Source of the DNA: Bacteroidia bacterium
Lineage (GTDB): Bacteria; Bacteroidota; Bacteroidia; CAILMK01; JBBDIG01
Direction of reading: 5' to 3'
Assembly: GCA_040880525.1 (NCBI GenBank)
Contig: JBBDIG010000017.1
Location: 90,911 to 154,910 of the forward strand
Length of the DNA: 64,000 bases
Made by a program: the position numbers and the translations under genes. Every line of letters starts with the position of its first letter. The stretch's first letter is position 1. Shown one piece after another: positions 48,441-57,146 of the stretch. The notes beneath the pieces were generated by a model. It did not search any database. It was not told the DNA's origin and saw only the letters and a list, made by a program, of their open reading frames with translations.

Positions 48441-48884
48441 ATGGAGATTTTTTCTGATGAATATTTTATGCAGGAAGCGCTGAAGGAGGCAGATCTGGCG
48501 CTGGAAGAGGATGAAGTTCCCATCGGAGCCGTGGTGGTGGCGAAAAAGCGCATCATCGGCCGGGGCCATAACCAAACGGAAAGATTGAATGATGTTACCG
48601 CTCATGCAGAAATGATCGCGATCACTTCTGCTGCGAATTATATGGGTGGCAAATATCTTTCAGAGTGTACGCTGTATGTAACGCTGGAACCTTGCCCGAT
48701 GTGTGCCGCAGCCCTCAATTGGGCACAGATTGGCAGCATCATTTATGGCGCCCGCGATGTGCGCAGGGGATTTACCGGTTACACGCCTTCTCTCATTCAT
48801 CCTAAAACCATTGTGAAAGCCGGGTTTTTTGAGCAGGAATGCCTGGCGTTGGTTCAAAATTTCTTCAGGACAAAGCGCAGATAG
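48441..48884 (+). CDS. tadA: tRNA-specific adenosine deaminase
   Basis: 147 residues from ATG 48441 (MEIFSDEYFMQEALKEADLA); the frame opens earlier at 48360, but those 27 residues are not family-like. Deaminates A34 to inosine in tRNA-Arg (ACG). Zinc/catalytic motifs HAE (VTAHAEMIAITSA) and PCPMCAAALNW are intact. Convergent with the DCC gene, 3 bp between stops. Confidence 0.95.
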   Translation: MEIFSDEYFMQEALKEADLALEEDEVPIGAVVVAKKRIIGRGHNQTERLNDVTAHAEMIAITSAANYMGGKYLSECTLYVTLEPCPMCAAALNWAQIGSIIYGARDVRRGFTGYTPSLIHPKTIVKAGFFEQECLALVQNFFRTKRR

Positions 48885-48887
48885 AAG

Positions 48888-49382
48888 CTACGATCTTCTC
48901 CGGCCGAAGAGCCATAGCATCAAAACCAACATGTTAATCCCCAGCAAATAAAGCAACCAATAAGGCTTCGGACTTGCGGGATTTTTTCCGAAAGTGGCGA
49001 TGGTTACTTTCATGAGGCTTGGCCGGTTATTCGAAATGAGCCGGTAAATCCTGTCGCTTAGCGCGGCAAAAGCGCCCGAACTTTCGTAGAGCGAATAGAG
49101 CCATCCCCATTTTTTTCCATAAGTAAAGCTACGGAATGGTGCTGCGGCATTTATATAATAAGTGCCATCCGGCTCCACAAGCACCACAGATTCCCGGAAT
49201 ACGGATTCATCAATATCCTTAAATGCCGGTGCCACTTCCTGAAAAGGGGCATAATCAATCGCATCGTTCGTGATTTTTTTCCAGCGCAGCACCCAGTAAT
49301 GGCAGAAACCACAATCTCCATCCCATATCATAAGGGCTTTATTTTCGGGGGCAAATTTGGTGGTTCGTTTGGTTGGGCTCAT
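48888..49382 (-). CDS. DCC-family (DUF393) thiol-disulfide oxidoreductase-like protein
   Basis: 164 residues from ATG 49382 (a TTG three codons earlier is also in frame). The family DxxCxxC motif is present as WDGDCGFCHYWVLRWKK, then PFQEVAPAFKDID and FRSFTYGKKWGWLYSLYESS. One C-terminal transmembrane helix (WLLYLLGINMLVLMLWLFG) with an Arg-rich tail anchors it. Biochemical role of the family is poorly known. Confidence 0.87.
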   Translation of the reverse strand: MSPTKRTTKFAPENKALMIWDGDCGFCHYWVLRWKKITNDAIDYAPFQEVAPAFKDIDESVFRESVVLVEPDGTYYINAAAPFRSFTYGKKWGWLYSLYESSGAFAALSDRIYRLISNNRPSLMKVTIATFGKNPASPKPYWLLYLLGINMLVLMLWLFGRRRS

Positions 49383-49497
49383 TTCAATCAAATCTTTTGT
49401 TGCAGCTACTGCCTGTTTTTGATTAAATTAATTGGAAGCGTGCATAAAAGTTTAATCCTTTTAGAAACCGGGACAATCCTAAAGAATCTAATCGAAA

Positions 49498-50571
49498 TCA
49501 AAAAGCACTGCAACACCTGCTGCAAGCAGGCAGCAATCCACCCGCATTTATCAGATCTTTACGAAAACGCGAGGCCACTGCGGAATTCCAGATCTCAGGG
49601 AGGGTGGATTCATACATATTTCCGAGCGTCAGATTGTAACAGCGGCCATGAGCCGGAATCACGCTTCCGTCTGATTTGATCATCACATTTCTGAAAACAT
49701 CATTGCATCTCTTGCCAATTAAAATTTCAGGGTGATGGTAAAAAATATCCAGCCCCATCCGGTCATGAATTTCCGGAGAAAAAATAACCTGAAAGGGATA
49801 CGTGCTTTGCCGGATCTGCTGGATTTCTTCATACAAGAGCGAAAGGTCCATATTGTCAATATTGACCTCCTCCAAATTGGAAACGGTAGCAGGATAATCT
49901 GTGCCATACAGCAGGTTGTGTTTCTCGGCTATTTCCTGGTTCGTGTAGTTGGTATGCATAAATCCAAGCTGCTTCAGGGGAATATCCCGGAACAGATCCG
50001 CGAATTCAGAGAGATGGCCGATATTCCATTCAGTGATGCAGCAAAAGACTGAGATCTGCGGCCGTACCTCATGTTCCAACAGTTTCTGTATACCTGCCAT
50101 TGCCCACTGAAATGAGCTTTTGTGGCCGCGGATACGGTTGTGAATTTCCGGGGGCCCATCCAAAGAAATGAAGATCTCATCCAGCCCGGCCTCCGCCAGT
50201 TGTGAAGCCTTTTGCCGCAGGGTGAGGGCATTGGTGGTAATGCTTGTATAAAGCCCCTTCCGGTTAGCATAGGCAATCGTTTTCACAAGGTGGGGATATA
50301 CCAGCGGTTCAGTAAACGCATAGCCGATCTTGGCTTTTGGATAATGCTCTGCGGCCTGGTCTATTAATTTCAACACAAGTTCCCGGGGCATATTGAGCGG
50401 CTTTGCGCCCATCAGGTTCTGGTAAAAATTGCTGCCGTTGTACTGCGTTCCTACATCGCACATTTTACAGTGCAGGTTACAGATGTTGTTCACTCCCAGC
50501 ACCAGCCATTCCGGAGCAAACATCAACTTGCCCGGCATTAAATGAATGTTGACTTTTTTGAACAGTTGCAT
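49498..50571 (-). CDS. Radical SAM/SPASM-domain protein
   Basis: 357 residues. Radical SAM cluster motif CNLHCKMCDVG (Cys31, Cys35, Cys38) preceded by EWLVLGVNNI; glycine and strand motifs TSITTNALTLRQKASQLAEA and DEIFISLDGPPEIHNRIRGH. The C-terminal SPASM-like Cys set (KRCNDVFRNV, GRCYNLTLGNMYE, CSRCCSAF) would hold one or two extra 4Fe-4S clusters. Such enzymes modify peptides or small molecules. The target is unknown; no precursor peptide was seen. It is 49 bp upstream-adjacent to the flippase gene on the same strand, so it may belong to the surface-glycan locus. Confidence 0.88.
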   Translation of the reverse strand: MQLFKKVNIHLMPGKLMFAPEWLVLGVNNICNLHCKMCDVGTQYNGSNFYQNLMGAKPLNMPRELVLKLIDQAAEHYPKAKIGYAFTEPLVYPHLVKTIAYANRKGLYTSITTNALTLRQKASQLAEAGLDEIFISLDGPPEIHNRIRGHKSSFQWAMAGIQKLLEHEVRPQISVFCCITEWNIGHLSEFADLFRDIPLKQLGFMHTNYTNQEIAEKHNLLYGTDYPATVSNLEEVNIDNMDLSLLYEEIQQIRQSTYPFQVIFSPEIHDRMGLDIFYHHPEILIGKRCNDVFRNVMIKSDGSVIPAHGRCYNLTLGNMYESTLPEIWNSAVASRFRKDLINAGGLLPACSRCCSAF

Positions 50572-50620
50572 AGTTCGAAGGTAGGAAATAGCGCAGGAGT
50601 TGCAGAACGCTATTCCTTCA

Positions 50621-51805
50621 TCAGGCGGTTTTTTTATCCCACCAAAAAATGATTCCCAGAATGAGCCATTCTGCTGCTGCGGTAGCCAGGAGCGCTCCTT
50701 TAAATCCCAGTTCAGGAATTAGCAACAAACTCAGAATGGTATTAAAGATCGTGGCAGCCAGGCCTATTGTCACAATTACCTTTTCATTTTTCTGACGAAA
50801 AATTTTATAAGTAAGTACGAGATAATAGTAGTGGGGCAACGCATATAAACCGCCAATGCCATAAACCCACCAATCAAAATCAAAATGAAAGAGCCGAGGC
50901 ATGAGCCAGCTCATGGCCAGCACCCCGCTCAGAATGATCACAACTCCTGCCCCGGAAAGCCTCCTGGCCAGCATCCGCAGCGAAGAAGACGGAAGCCGGT
51001 AAACATTCCTGATGTATGGCATCAGCAAAAAAACCGAACCTGACTTTAGCAGCGCCAGCGCGCTAATGAGCACATGATACTTTCCCAGACCCTCATCAGT
51101 GCCAATCAATGCCATCAGATATAAGTCAATTTTTTCCTGCAAAAGACCCACAAGACCGAGCAGAAAAAAAGGAAACGCATTTTTAAAATAATTAAAATTA
51201 AAATGCATTTTTAATGGCCGGAACGCCACCATATAAAATGTAACTGCCATGATCAGGGCTTTCAAGGCAAATGACAGGGTGAAGAGACCTGAAAAGGCAG
51301 GTTTTTCCATTACGAAAGGAAAAAAGTAAATACCGGCTGCAAGAATGATAAAGCCCGCAACATCCGCTAAAATGGCCGGGATGAAACGCTTTTGATATAC
51401 TACAAATACTTCAAACGAATGAAATAGATGCTGCACGCAAAGCCAAAGGATCATCCATCCGGCAATGGCAGGCGCATAAAAAAGCAGGAAAATAATGGCA
51501 GGTACGGCAAGCAGCGGCAATCGCGTAAAAAATGCCTCCTGCCAGTTTGCGCGTATCATTTGCGGGTCAAGGCTGAAATTTCGCAATAAAAATTGCTTGT
51601 TTCCCCAGGCGGTAAAATGCACTGCCAGATTCACCGCCAGCAACAACCCCACAAGGCTTCCCCAAACCGTAGGCCCGTAAAGCCGCACCACCAGGATATA
51701 CAACAAAAAATTCAGCGCTGGCACCAACAGCAAATGAAGGCTGTTAAGGAGAATGGCATTCCCCCTTTGTTTTAATTTTCTAAAAGTAAATCTTCCAATG
51801 CGCAT
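50621..51805 (-). CDS. Oligosaccharide flippase (polysaccharide biosynthesis, MATE-like)
   Basis: 394 residues with about 11-12 hydrophobic helices and few charges. Begins RIGRFTFRKLKQRGNAILLN, typical of Wzx-type N-termini; then VRLYGPTVWGSLVGLLLA. Probably flips undecaprenyl-linked glycan units across the inner membrane. Overlaps the GT4 gene by 26 bp. Confidence 0.82.
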   Translation of the reverse strand: MRIGRFTFRKLKQRGNAILLNSLHLLLVPALNFLLYILVVRLYGPTVWGSLVGLLLAVNLAVHFTAWGNKQFLLRNFSLDPQMIRANWQEAFFTRLPLLAVPAIIFLLFYAPAIAGWMILWLCVQHLFHSFEVFVVYQKRFIPAILADVAGFIILAAGIYFFPFVMEKPAFSGLFTLSFALKALIMAVTFYMVAFRPLKMHFNFNYFKNAFPFFLLGLVGLLQEKIDLYLMALIGTDEGLGKYHVLISALALLKSGSVFLLMPYIRNVYRLPSSSLRMLARRLSGAGVVIILSGVLAMSWLMPRLFHFDFDWWVYGIGGLYALPHYYYLVLTYKIFRQKNEKVIVTIGLAATIFNTILSLLLIPELGFKGALLATAAAEWLILGIIFWWDKKTA

Positions 51806-52832
51806 TTACAGTTTCTTGAATTGTTGGAACAGAAACGGGTTCGTAATCCTGCGGTTGGATAAGCAGTTTACGCAAGGTTTCCAGCATTTCATTTTCATCG
51901 TTGCATACATGTACCTTTTGGCTGTCAGGCAGAAATCCCACGCTGAAACATACCACAGGAAGCCCGGCTGCCAAAGCTTCTAAAAATACATATCCTTGCC
52001 CTTCATAAGAAGAGGTATGAAGAAACACTTTGCTGCGCCTCATTAATTGCAGGACTTCTTCCTGTGGAATTTCTCCCGCCAACTTAATCTGCTTCTCCAA
52101 TCGTAACTTTTGCAATAACTGTTGCAAGGGCTCCATTTCCGGACCTTTGCCGGCAATAACCGCATTTGCCAATAAATTTTCAGATATTAATTTTTCCATT
52201 AAACCAATAAATAATGAGTTATTTTTTAATGGAATTAAGGAGGCAACCCCCAGGACGTCAATCGTTCTATTATTCATTTCTACCGTCACTTCACTGCCAC
52301 TCAGGCCCCACGGAATAATGCTGTGTACTTTTTGGTTCGTACTTTTTGTAAATACATCTGCTGCATTATTGGAAAGCGCGATAATATGTAATTTGTTAAA
52401 ACGTATCAACTTCCGGTACCGGTTTGCGGGCCACGCGTCCTGCCCCATAATAGTGGCAAAATGAGGCAAACCGTACTTCAGTGAAAAACGCTGAGCAAGA
52501 AATGTGGATTCATTTAACCAGAATGAATGAATAATATCAATGGGTTTTTCGCGATGCAGGTGGGTGAGCAGCCGTGGAAGGTTCCACATCAGAACCAGGG
52601 TTTTTAGATATTGAAAATAACGCACGCCATTCAGGGGATACACCATTACATTATTCCAGCGATAAACTTTCCTCCGCTTAGGATAATGTAAAGCAATCAC
52701 GATCACCTCCGCCTGTGGATATTGATTTACCAGCGCCATGACAAAAGCCTGCAAGGGAGGAATGCACACACTGTCCTGCTCATGAGCCGGAAAGCCGGGT
52801 GTTACCAGGATTATTCTTTTATTGGAGCTCAT
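51780..52832 (-). CDS. Glycosyltransferase family 4
   Basis: 350 residues, GT-B fold. LVTPGFPAHEQDSVCIPPLQ at the N-terminus (nucleotide-sugar enzyme start), and the C-terminal EX7E-type motif SSYEGQGYVFLEALAAGLPV. Adds a sugar to the lipid-linked glycan; donor unknown. Overlaps both neighbours (26 and 14 bp), implying translational coupling. Confidence 0.88.
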   Translation of the reverse strand: MSSNKRIILVTPGFPAHEQDSVCIPPLQAFVMALVNQYPQAEVIVIALHYPKRRKVYRWNNVMVYPLNGVRYFQYLKTLVLMWNLPRLLTHLHREKPIDIIHSFWLNESTFLAQRFSLKYGLPHFATIMGQDAWPANRYRKLIRFNKLHIIALSNNAADVFTKSTNQKVHSIIPWGLSGSEVTVEMNNRTIDVLGVASLIPLKNNSLFIGLMEKLISENLLANAVIAGKGPEMEPLQQLLQKLRLEKQIKLAGEIPQEEVLQLMRRSKVFLHTSSYEGQGYVFLEALAAGLPVVCFSVGFLPDSQKVHVCNDENEMLETLRKLLIQPQDYEPVSVPTIQETVNAHWKIYF

Positions 52833-54255
52833 AAAGTATCCATCCGTTTTGAAAGCTGTGAACCGGCTTCAATGCAAACTTTTCATTTAACTCCTGCCAA
52901 TGCTGCCACACCGGCTGGTTTTTCCATTGCTCTTCAAAATCTAAATTAAATAAAACATAGTCATTGGTATTTGCCTGATCAATATCCTGTAGTTGTAAAT
53001 TATATATTTTTTGAGGAACCTCGTATGCGGTCAGCGGACCGTTAATGGAAAACGTATAAAGGTTCCTTGCAGGAAAATCATGAAGCTCTCCAGCAATGGA
53101 TTGTTCCATCCGATTATATTGAACAAAAGGATCAACAGCCCTGGCAAACAAACCCAGTTGCGCTACCAGAATGATAGCGGCCAACACAGAAAATCGTAAT
53201 GACAGTTTTTGACAGATCCATTCCTGAAGCCTGATAAAAGCCGGCAACAAAATAATCAGAAGCATCGGAAACGTTAGAAAAAAGAGGCGTGCATTCTGGG
53301 TCGGAATTCCTGCAAGGAAGAAAAAATTCAAAAACCATATAGTTATTAAAATTATAATATTCTTGTTTTTGATTTCTGTTTTTCTGACAAATACCAGCCA
53401 AAAGATACCGGCAAATAAAAATCCCGGATGCCATAAATGCACGGCTGAATAAATGATATTCGGCAGGGCATATTCATTCAGGCCATCCAGGGTGCTGAAG
53501 CTGGTTTGGAAATAATTTGAAAATGACCAGCGGCTGAAAAGGTCATTTCCTGAAAACTGCCGAAATTCAATGCCTTTTATAAAAAGCTCCGGCAATAAAA
53601 CCAGCATCCATGTCACAGCCATTAAAACTAAATGACCATATTTTCTTTTCTTTAAAATTAAAAAGACAATTAAAATGCAAGGAATAATAAGCACAATAAA
53701 TGAGGGATATCGGGTTGTAATGGCGACACTTACAAACAGGGCAAACAGCATCGAATCATTCCACCTGAGCAATTTTTTATATCTGAAAAAATAATAGAGC
53801 GCTGCCATAATAGCGAAGATTGCAAGGCTTTCGGACATAGAAACAGCAGCACTCCGAAGCATGAAGGGAGAAAGCACAAAAAACAAAAGAAGGTATATCA
53901 CTGCCTGCCATTGGATTCGCGGAAAAAGCAGGATCATGAGTTTGGCCAAATAGAAAAAAGCCAGGGCAAAGGATAATATTGAAACCCACTGAAGGGCAAA
54001 AGGAGCAGGAAGAATAAAGCTGAATAATGCACCGGCCAGCGGATACATGACGGGCCAGTAGAAATGGCCCGGATCACCAGCGCAGCAAATGACTGAATGC
54101 AATTGGCGTGAGAGCCGCAAATACTCATACGAATCCTGCCCATAAAGTCCATTGAAAGATAATAACGCAGCAAAGCAAACCAGAAACAGCATTATAATAA
54201 ATGAGAGCAGCAACAGCGTACTATCCCGCAATTTCCTGTCTGGATCAGTATCCAC
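52819..54255 (-). CDS. Membrane GT-C-type glycosyltransferase (GT39/ArnT-like)
   Basis: 478 residues with about 11-12 transmembrane helices. The first periplasmic loop carries an acidic motif in NGLYGQDSYEYLRLSRQ, as in lipid-phosphosugar-using GT-C enzymes. Later segments AVSMSESLAIFAIMAALYYF and a C-terminal soluble domain. The predicted start is GTG at 54255, overlapping the sugar transferase by 11 bp. Local stretches are very AT-rich. Acceptor and donor unknown. Confidence 0.78.
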   Translation of the reverse strand: MDTDPDRKLRDSTLLLLSFIIMLFLVCFAALLSFNGLYGQDSYEYLRLSRQLHSVICCAGDPGHFYWPVMYPLAGALFSFILPAPFALQWVSILSFALAFFYLAKLMILLFPRIQWQAVIYLLLFFVLSPFMLRSAAVSMSESLAIFAIMAALYYFFRYKKLLRWNDSMLFALFVSVAITTRYPSFIVLIIPCILIVFLILKKRKYGHLVLMAVTWMLVLLPELFIKGIEFRQFSGNDLFSRWSFSNYFQTSFSTLDGLNEYALPNIIYSAVHLWHPGFLFAGIFWLVFVRKTEIKNKNIIILITIWFLNFFFLAGIPTQNARLFFLTFPMLLIILLPAFIRLQEWICQKLSLRFSVLAAIILVAQLGLFARAVDPFVQYNRMEQSIAGELHDFPARNLYTFSINGPLTAYEVPQKIYNLQLQDIDQANTNDYVLFNLDFEEQWKNQPVWQHWQELNEKFALKPVHSFQNGWILYELQ

Positions 54256-54949
54256 TTTGCCCGGTTTTGAGCATGTGCAGCATGGTGAGCAATATGATCT
54301 TCAGATCGAGGAGAAATGACCAGTTCTGGATGTAATAAATATCCTCATTGATCCGGCTTTGCATGAGAATGGGATTAATGGTTTCGCCCCGGAAGCCCTT
54401 GATCTGTGAAAGACCTGTAATGCCGGGCTTCACGCGGTGGCGCTGCATATAGTTGGGTATAAGCTGCGAATATTTAGCGGTATGCTCCACCATGTGCGGC
54501 CGCGGCCCTACAATTGACATTTGGCCCAGCAGCACATTAAAAAACTGCGGGTATTCATCGAAATTGGAAATACGCAACCAATGGCCTACACGCGTTACCC
54601 GTTTGTCATTTTTGGTTACCTGCTTCTCCTCATGGATGTTGCCGGCAAACATGCTTCGAAGCTTAAAACAGTTGAAACTTTGGCCGTTCAGTCCCGTCCG
54701 TTTCTGCACATAAAAGACCGGGCCGGGGGAATCCAGCTTAATAAGAAGCGCCAGCAAGGGCAGCAACCACGACATCACTCCCAGGATCATGATCAGCGAA
54801 AAAACCACGTCAAGAATACGTTTTGCGGCTGCCATACCGGTCGAATCCAGAGGTACAGTTTCCATTTCCATCCGGTTGGTCCGTTTCTCCGGAGTGGGTG
54901 GTTGTGCGCGGGCCTCAACCCACTTCTGCTTCGTATCTGAAAAGGACAT
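54245..54949 (-). CDS. Undecaprenyl-phosphate sugar phosphotransferase (WcaJ/WbaP catalytic domain)
   Basis: 234 residues. One membrane helix (about 45-70: DVVFSLIMILGVMSWLLPLL) and the bacterial sugar transferase core: LDSPGPVFYVQKRTGLNGQS, FKLRSMFAGN, LRISNFDEYPQFFNVLLGQM, SIVGPRPHM and VKPGITGLSQIKG. Starts glycan assembly by moving a sugar-1-phosphate to undecaprenyl phosphate. Confidence 0.94.
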   Translation of the reverse strand: MSFSDTKQKWVEARAQPPTPEKRTNRMEMETVPLDSTGMAAAKRILDVVFSLIMILGVMSWLLPLLALLIKLDSPGPVFYVQKRTGLNGQSFNCFKLRSMFAGNIHEEKQVTKNDKRVTRVGHWLRISNFDEYPQFFNVLLGQMSIVGPRPHMVEHTAKYSQLIPNYMQRHRVKPGITGLSQIKGFRGETINPILMQSRINEDIYYIQNWSFLLDLKIILLTMLHMLKTGQSGY

Positions 54950-54969
54950 GGTATCCCGGTTTCTTTATT

Positions 54970-56265
54970 TCAAAGCACAAATTTACCATTTGCCCCCGTT
55001 TCGTCCTTTTTCATAAGAAAAACAAACAGGCTCTGAAACATAGCAAAAAACACGACTCCTCTTTGAGTGGCAAGGTAAACCTCGGTAAGCGCAAATGTTG
55101 CCATCATAATGGTGAAGAAAATCCAAAGCCTGTTTGCGCCATACCCCGCAACCAAAAGCGGAAGAAAAAGATACGCCAGCCACAGCAACAGCCCCACAAC
55201 CCCAAGTTCCAGCAAAACCTGCACATATTGATTATGCACGTTATAATTCAAATAACCGGTATCATTGAGATCAGGATTTCCAAGGTAGAGATTGCGCTCA
55301 CGGTATTGCTCGTTGAGGAGGGGGCGGGCATCGCCAATGCCTACACCCTGAATCCATGCCTGTTGCTCCTGCTGTACCTGCCAGGCCATTTGCCATAGCA
55401 CCAGGCGCAGGGTTAACCCCGTAAATGGCGTATCGTACCGGAATTGTTCCTGCTGCAGCACTTCAAGGTTGGAAGGCCAGACACTGCGAAACCGCTCCTG
55501 GATTGCGTCAACCGAGGCAATTACCACGGCCACCAGAATGGTAAATGCACCACCGGCTATTGCTGCTTTTTTTATTCTTTGTTTATTAAAAATAAAAAAT
55601 AACAAAAATAAATTTCCCAATATTATAAAAATAAACAAGAATATTTTGGAAGAAAGCAATATTAAAAATCCTGTTAAAAATAAAATTAAAAATCCTGAAA
55701 TGAATTTAATATTAAAAGATAAAACCTGCCAGTTTTCCTTAATATAAAATGCCAGGGCAAAAATGCTGAAGCAAACATAACAGGAATAATAAATAGCGCT
55801 GATGCCAATAGGCTGTACCAGCGCATGATAAAAAATTTCAGGCTCTGCTCCTGTGCTGAGCCATTGCCAGGCATGGACCAGCAACGAGAAAAGCGCTCCG
55901 CCTGCAATGGTTGCTGCAAATGCGAGGAAAAGCTTCTGAATATTTTTCTTGCCAATGGGCGCAATACTTCCCAGCACTACCGGGAAAACCAGCAGTGCCA
56001 GTTTGCGCTCCACAAGTTTCAGCGCATCCTGCCAATATTCAGAATAAAGCACTCCCGCTACGTGCAAAAGAAAGAAAGCCAGGAACAGGAGCGCCAGCCG
56101 GTTATTGCGCAACCGCTGCCACTTCTCCCGAAACTGCCCCTCCGCCACCCAATTCAGCGCCAAGAGCACGATGCAGTAGCTGTTAATATTCCTGGAAAAC
56201 GGCAGCGTTACGGCTATCAGCAGCAGCAGAACCAGATGAGTGCGGGAATGAAAAGTTTGTCGCAT
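54970..56265 (-). CDS. O-antigen ligase/polymerase (Wzy_C) membrane protein
   Basis: 431 residues from ATG 56265 (a TTG precedes). About 10-12 transmembrane helices with one large periplasmic loop containing GVGIGDARPLLNEQYRERNL and NYNVHNQYVQVLLELGVVGL, the HN-x-Y-x(n)-E-x-G pattern of the Wzy_C family. Either ligates or polymerises lipid-linked glycans. Contains an AT-rich patch (about 55560-55720). First gene of the overlapping glycan set. Confidence 0.88.
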   Translation of the reverse strand: MRQTFHSRTHLVLLLLIAVTLPFSRNINSYCIVLLALNWVAEGQFREKWQRLRNNRLALLFLAFFLLHVAGVLYSEYWQDALKLVERKLALLVFPVVLGSIAPIGKKNIQKLFLAFAATIAGGALFSLLVHAWQWLSTGAEPEIFYHALVQPIGISAIYYSCYVCFSIFALAFYIKENWQVLSFNIKFISGFLILFLTGFLILLSSKIFLFIFIILGNLFLLFFIFNKQRIKKAAIAGGAFTILVAVVIASVDAIQERFRSVWPSNLEVLQQEQFRYDTPFTGLTLRLVLWQMAWQVQQEQQAWIQGVGIGDARPLLNEQYRERNLYLGNPDLNDTGYLNYNVHNQYVQVLLELGVVGLLLWLAYLFLPLLVAGYGANRLWIFFTIMMATFALTEVYLATQRGVVFFAMFQSLFVFLMKKDETGANGKFVL

Positions 56266-56313
56266 GAACAACAATGGAGGATTAACACAATGCGGTCTGC
56301 TGTGGTATTTTAC

Positions 56314-57079
56314 TTATAATTCATCATCAAAATTGAATATTTGATTTTTATTTTCAAATATATATTTTAATGACTTCTTGAAATCTGATTTTATTGAGGT
56401 ACACAAAAAGTTGCTCCACTCCGGATTTTGCTCTTCTCTCATGAAAGCCAATAATGCCAAAGCATAAGCCCACTCCTCCTGTCTCAAATAGCCCAATTGA
56501 TTGTAGCCCCACCGAGCGCCAGATTGATAAAATTGAAAACAGGAATTTGCATTGAAAATACCAAGACCAAAAAAGACTGTGGTCAAATCAGTAAGATACT
56601 CATCATTAGTCTCAAGCTTTTTCTCCCCTAAAAGCTTAACGTGGGCAAGCTCATGTGCAATGGTAGCTACTAATATTTCTGGTCTTTGCAGGTTCCCTCT
56701 ATCCAACGCAATATGGTATTTACCATTTTTTCTCATAATAGATGCCTGCCGCTTCTGGAGTAGTAGGGTCATTTTCCAAAAAAATTACTGACGAACCTAC
56801 ATTGATTTCTTTCGGAGGCTTGCTGAAATATGTCAATTTAATTTTATCCGGATTTATCAACATTTGTTTGGCAATAATGGCCAAAGTCTGTTTACCGCTG
56901 TTTGCAGAAAAATCCCAATTCACAGGAAAATGTTTTTCAGTAGGTGTCAAAACCTCACGATCATTCACAGGTGGCTGAGGATATTCGTGGCTTAACCACC
57001 ACATGTTATGTTCTAAATAATTGCGACTTTCCTGATCAAGTGGTTCAAAAGGTGCTCGTGACTTGAAAAATCTAAACAT
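56314..57079 (-). pseudogene. Frameshifted HExxH zincin-like protein
   Basis: Two overlapping frames form one gene. The 5' part (ATG 57079 to 56720) starts MFRFFKSRAPFEPLDQESRN and contains REVLTPTEKHFPVNWDF, ending AAGIYYEKKW-stop. The 3' part continues the sense after a run of six A (minus strand; T6 at 56726-56731): EKK then NGKYHIALDRGNLQ, then IAHELAHVKLLGEKKL (HExxH) and EYLTDLTTVFFGLGIFNANS. Removing one A restores a single frame of about 254 residues. I recall the HELAHxxLL...TDLxTVFxGxGIF pattern from a widespread uncharacterised family. Sequencing error, phase-variable tract and true decay are all possible. Confidence 0.75.
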
Positions 57080-57093
57080 AGTTGTCAATTTTT

Positions 57094-57141
57094 TGAACCC
57101 TGAACCCTGAACCCTGAACCCTGAACCCTGAACCCCGAACC
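57094..57141. repeat. Tandem heptamer array TGAACCC x6 plus degenerate copy
   Basis: Six exact copies of TGAACCC (57094-57135), then CGAACC. Lies between the frameshifted HExxH gene and the M16 pair, 6 bp before the stop of the latter. The same heptamer occurs reversed (GGGTTCA) at 63776-63838. Confidence 0.92.
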
Positions 57142-57146
57142 TGCTC

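Noticed and set aside
57094..57141. Possible CRISPR or telomere-like array
   Set aside because: Units are 7 bases without spacers and no cas genes are near; a simple tandem repeat explains it.
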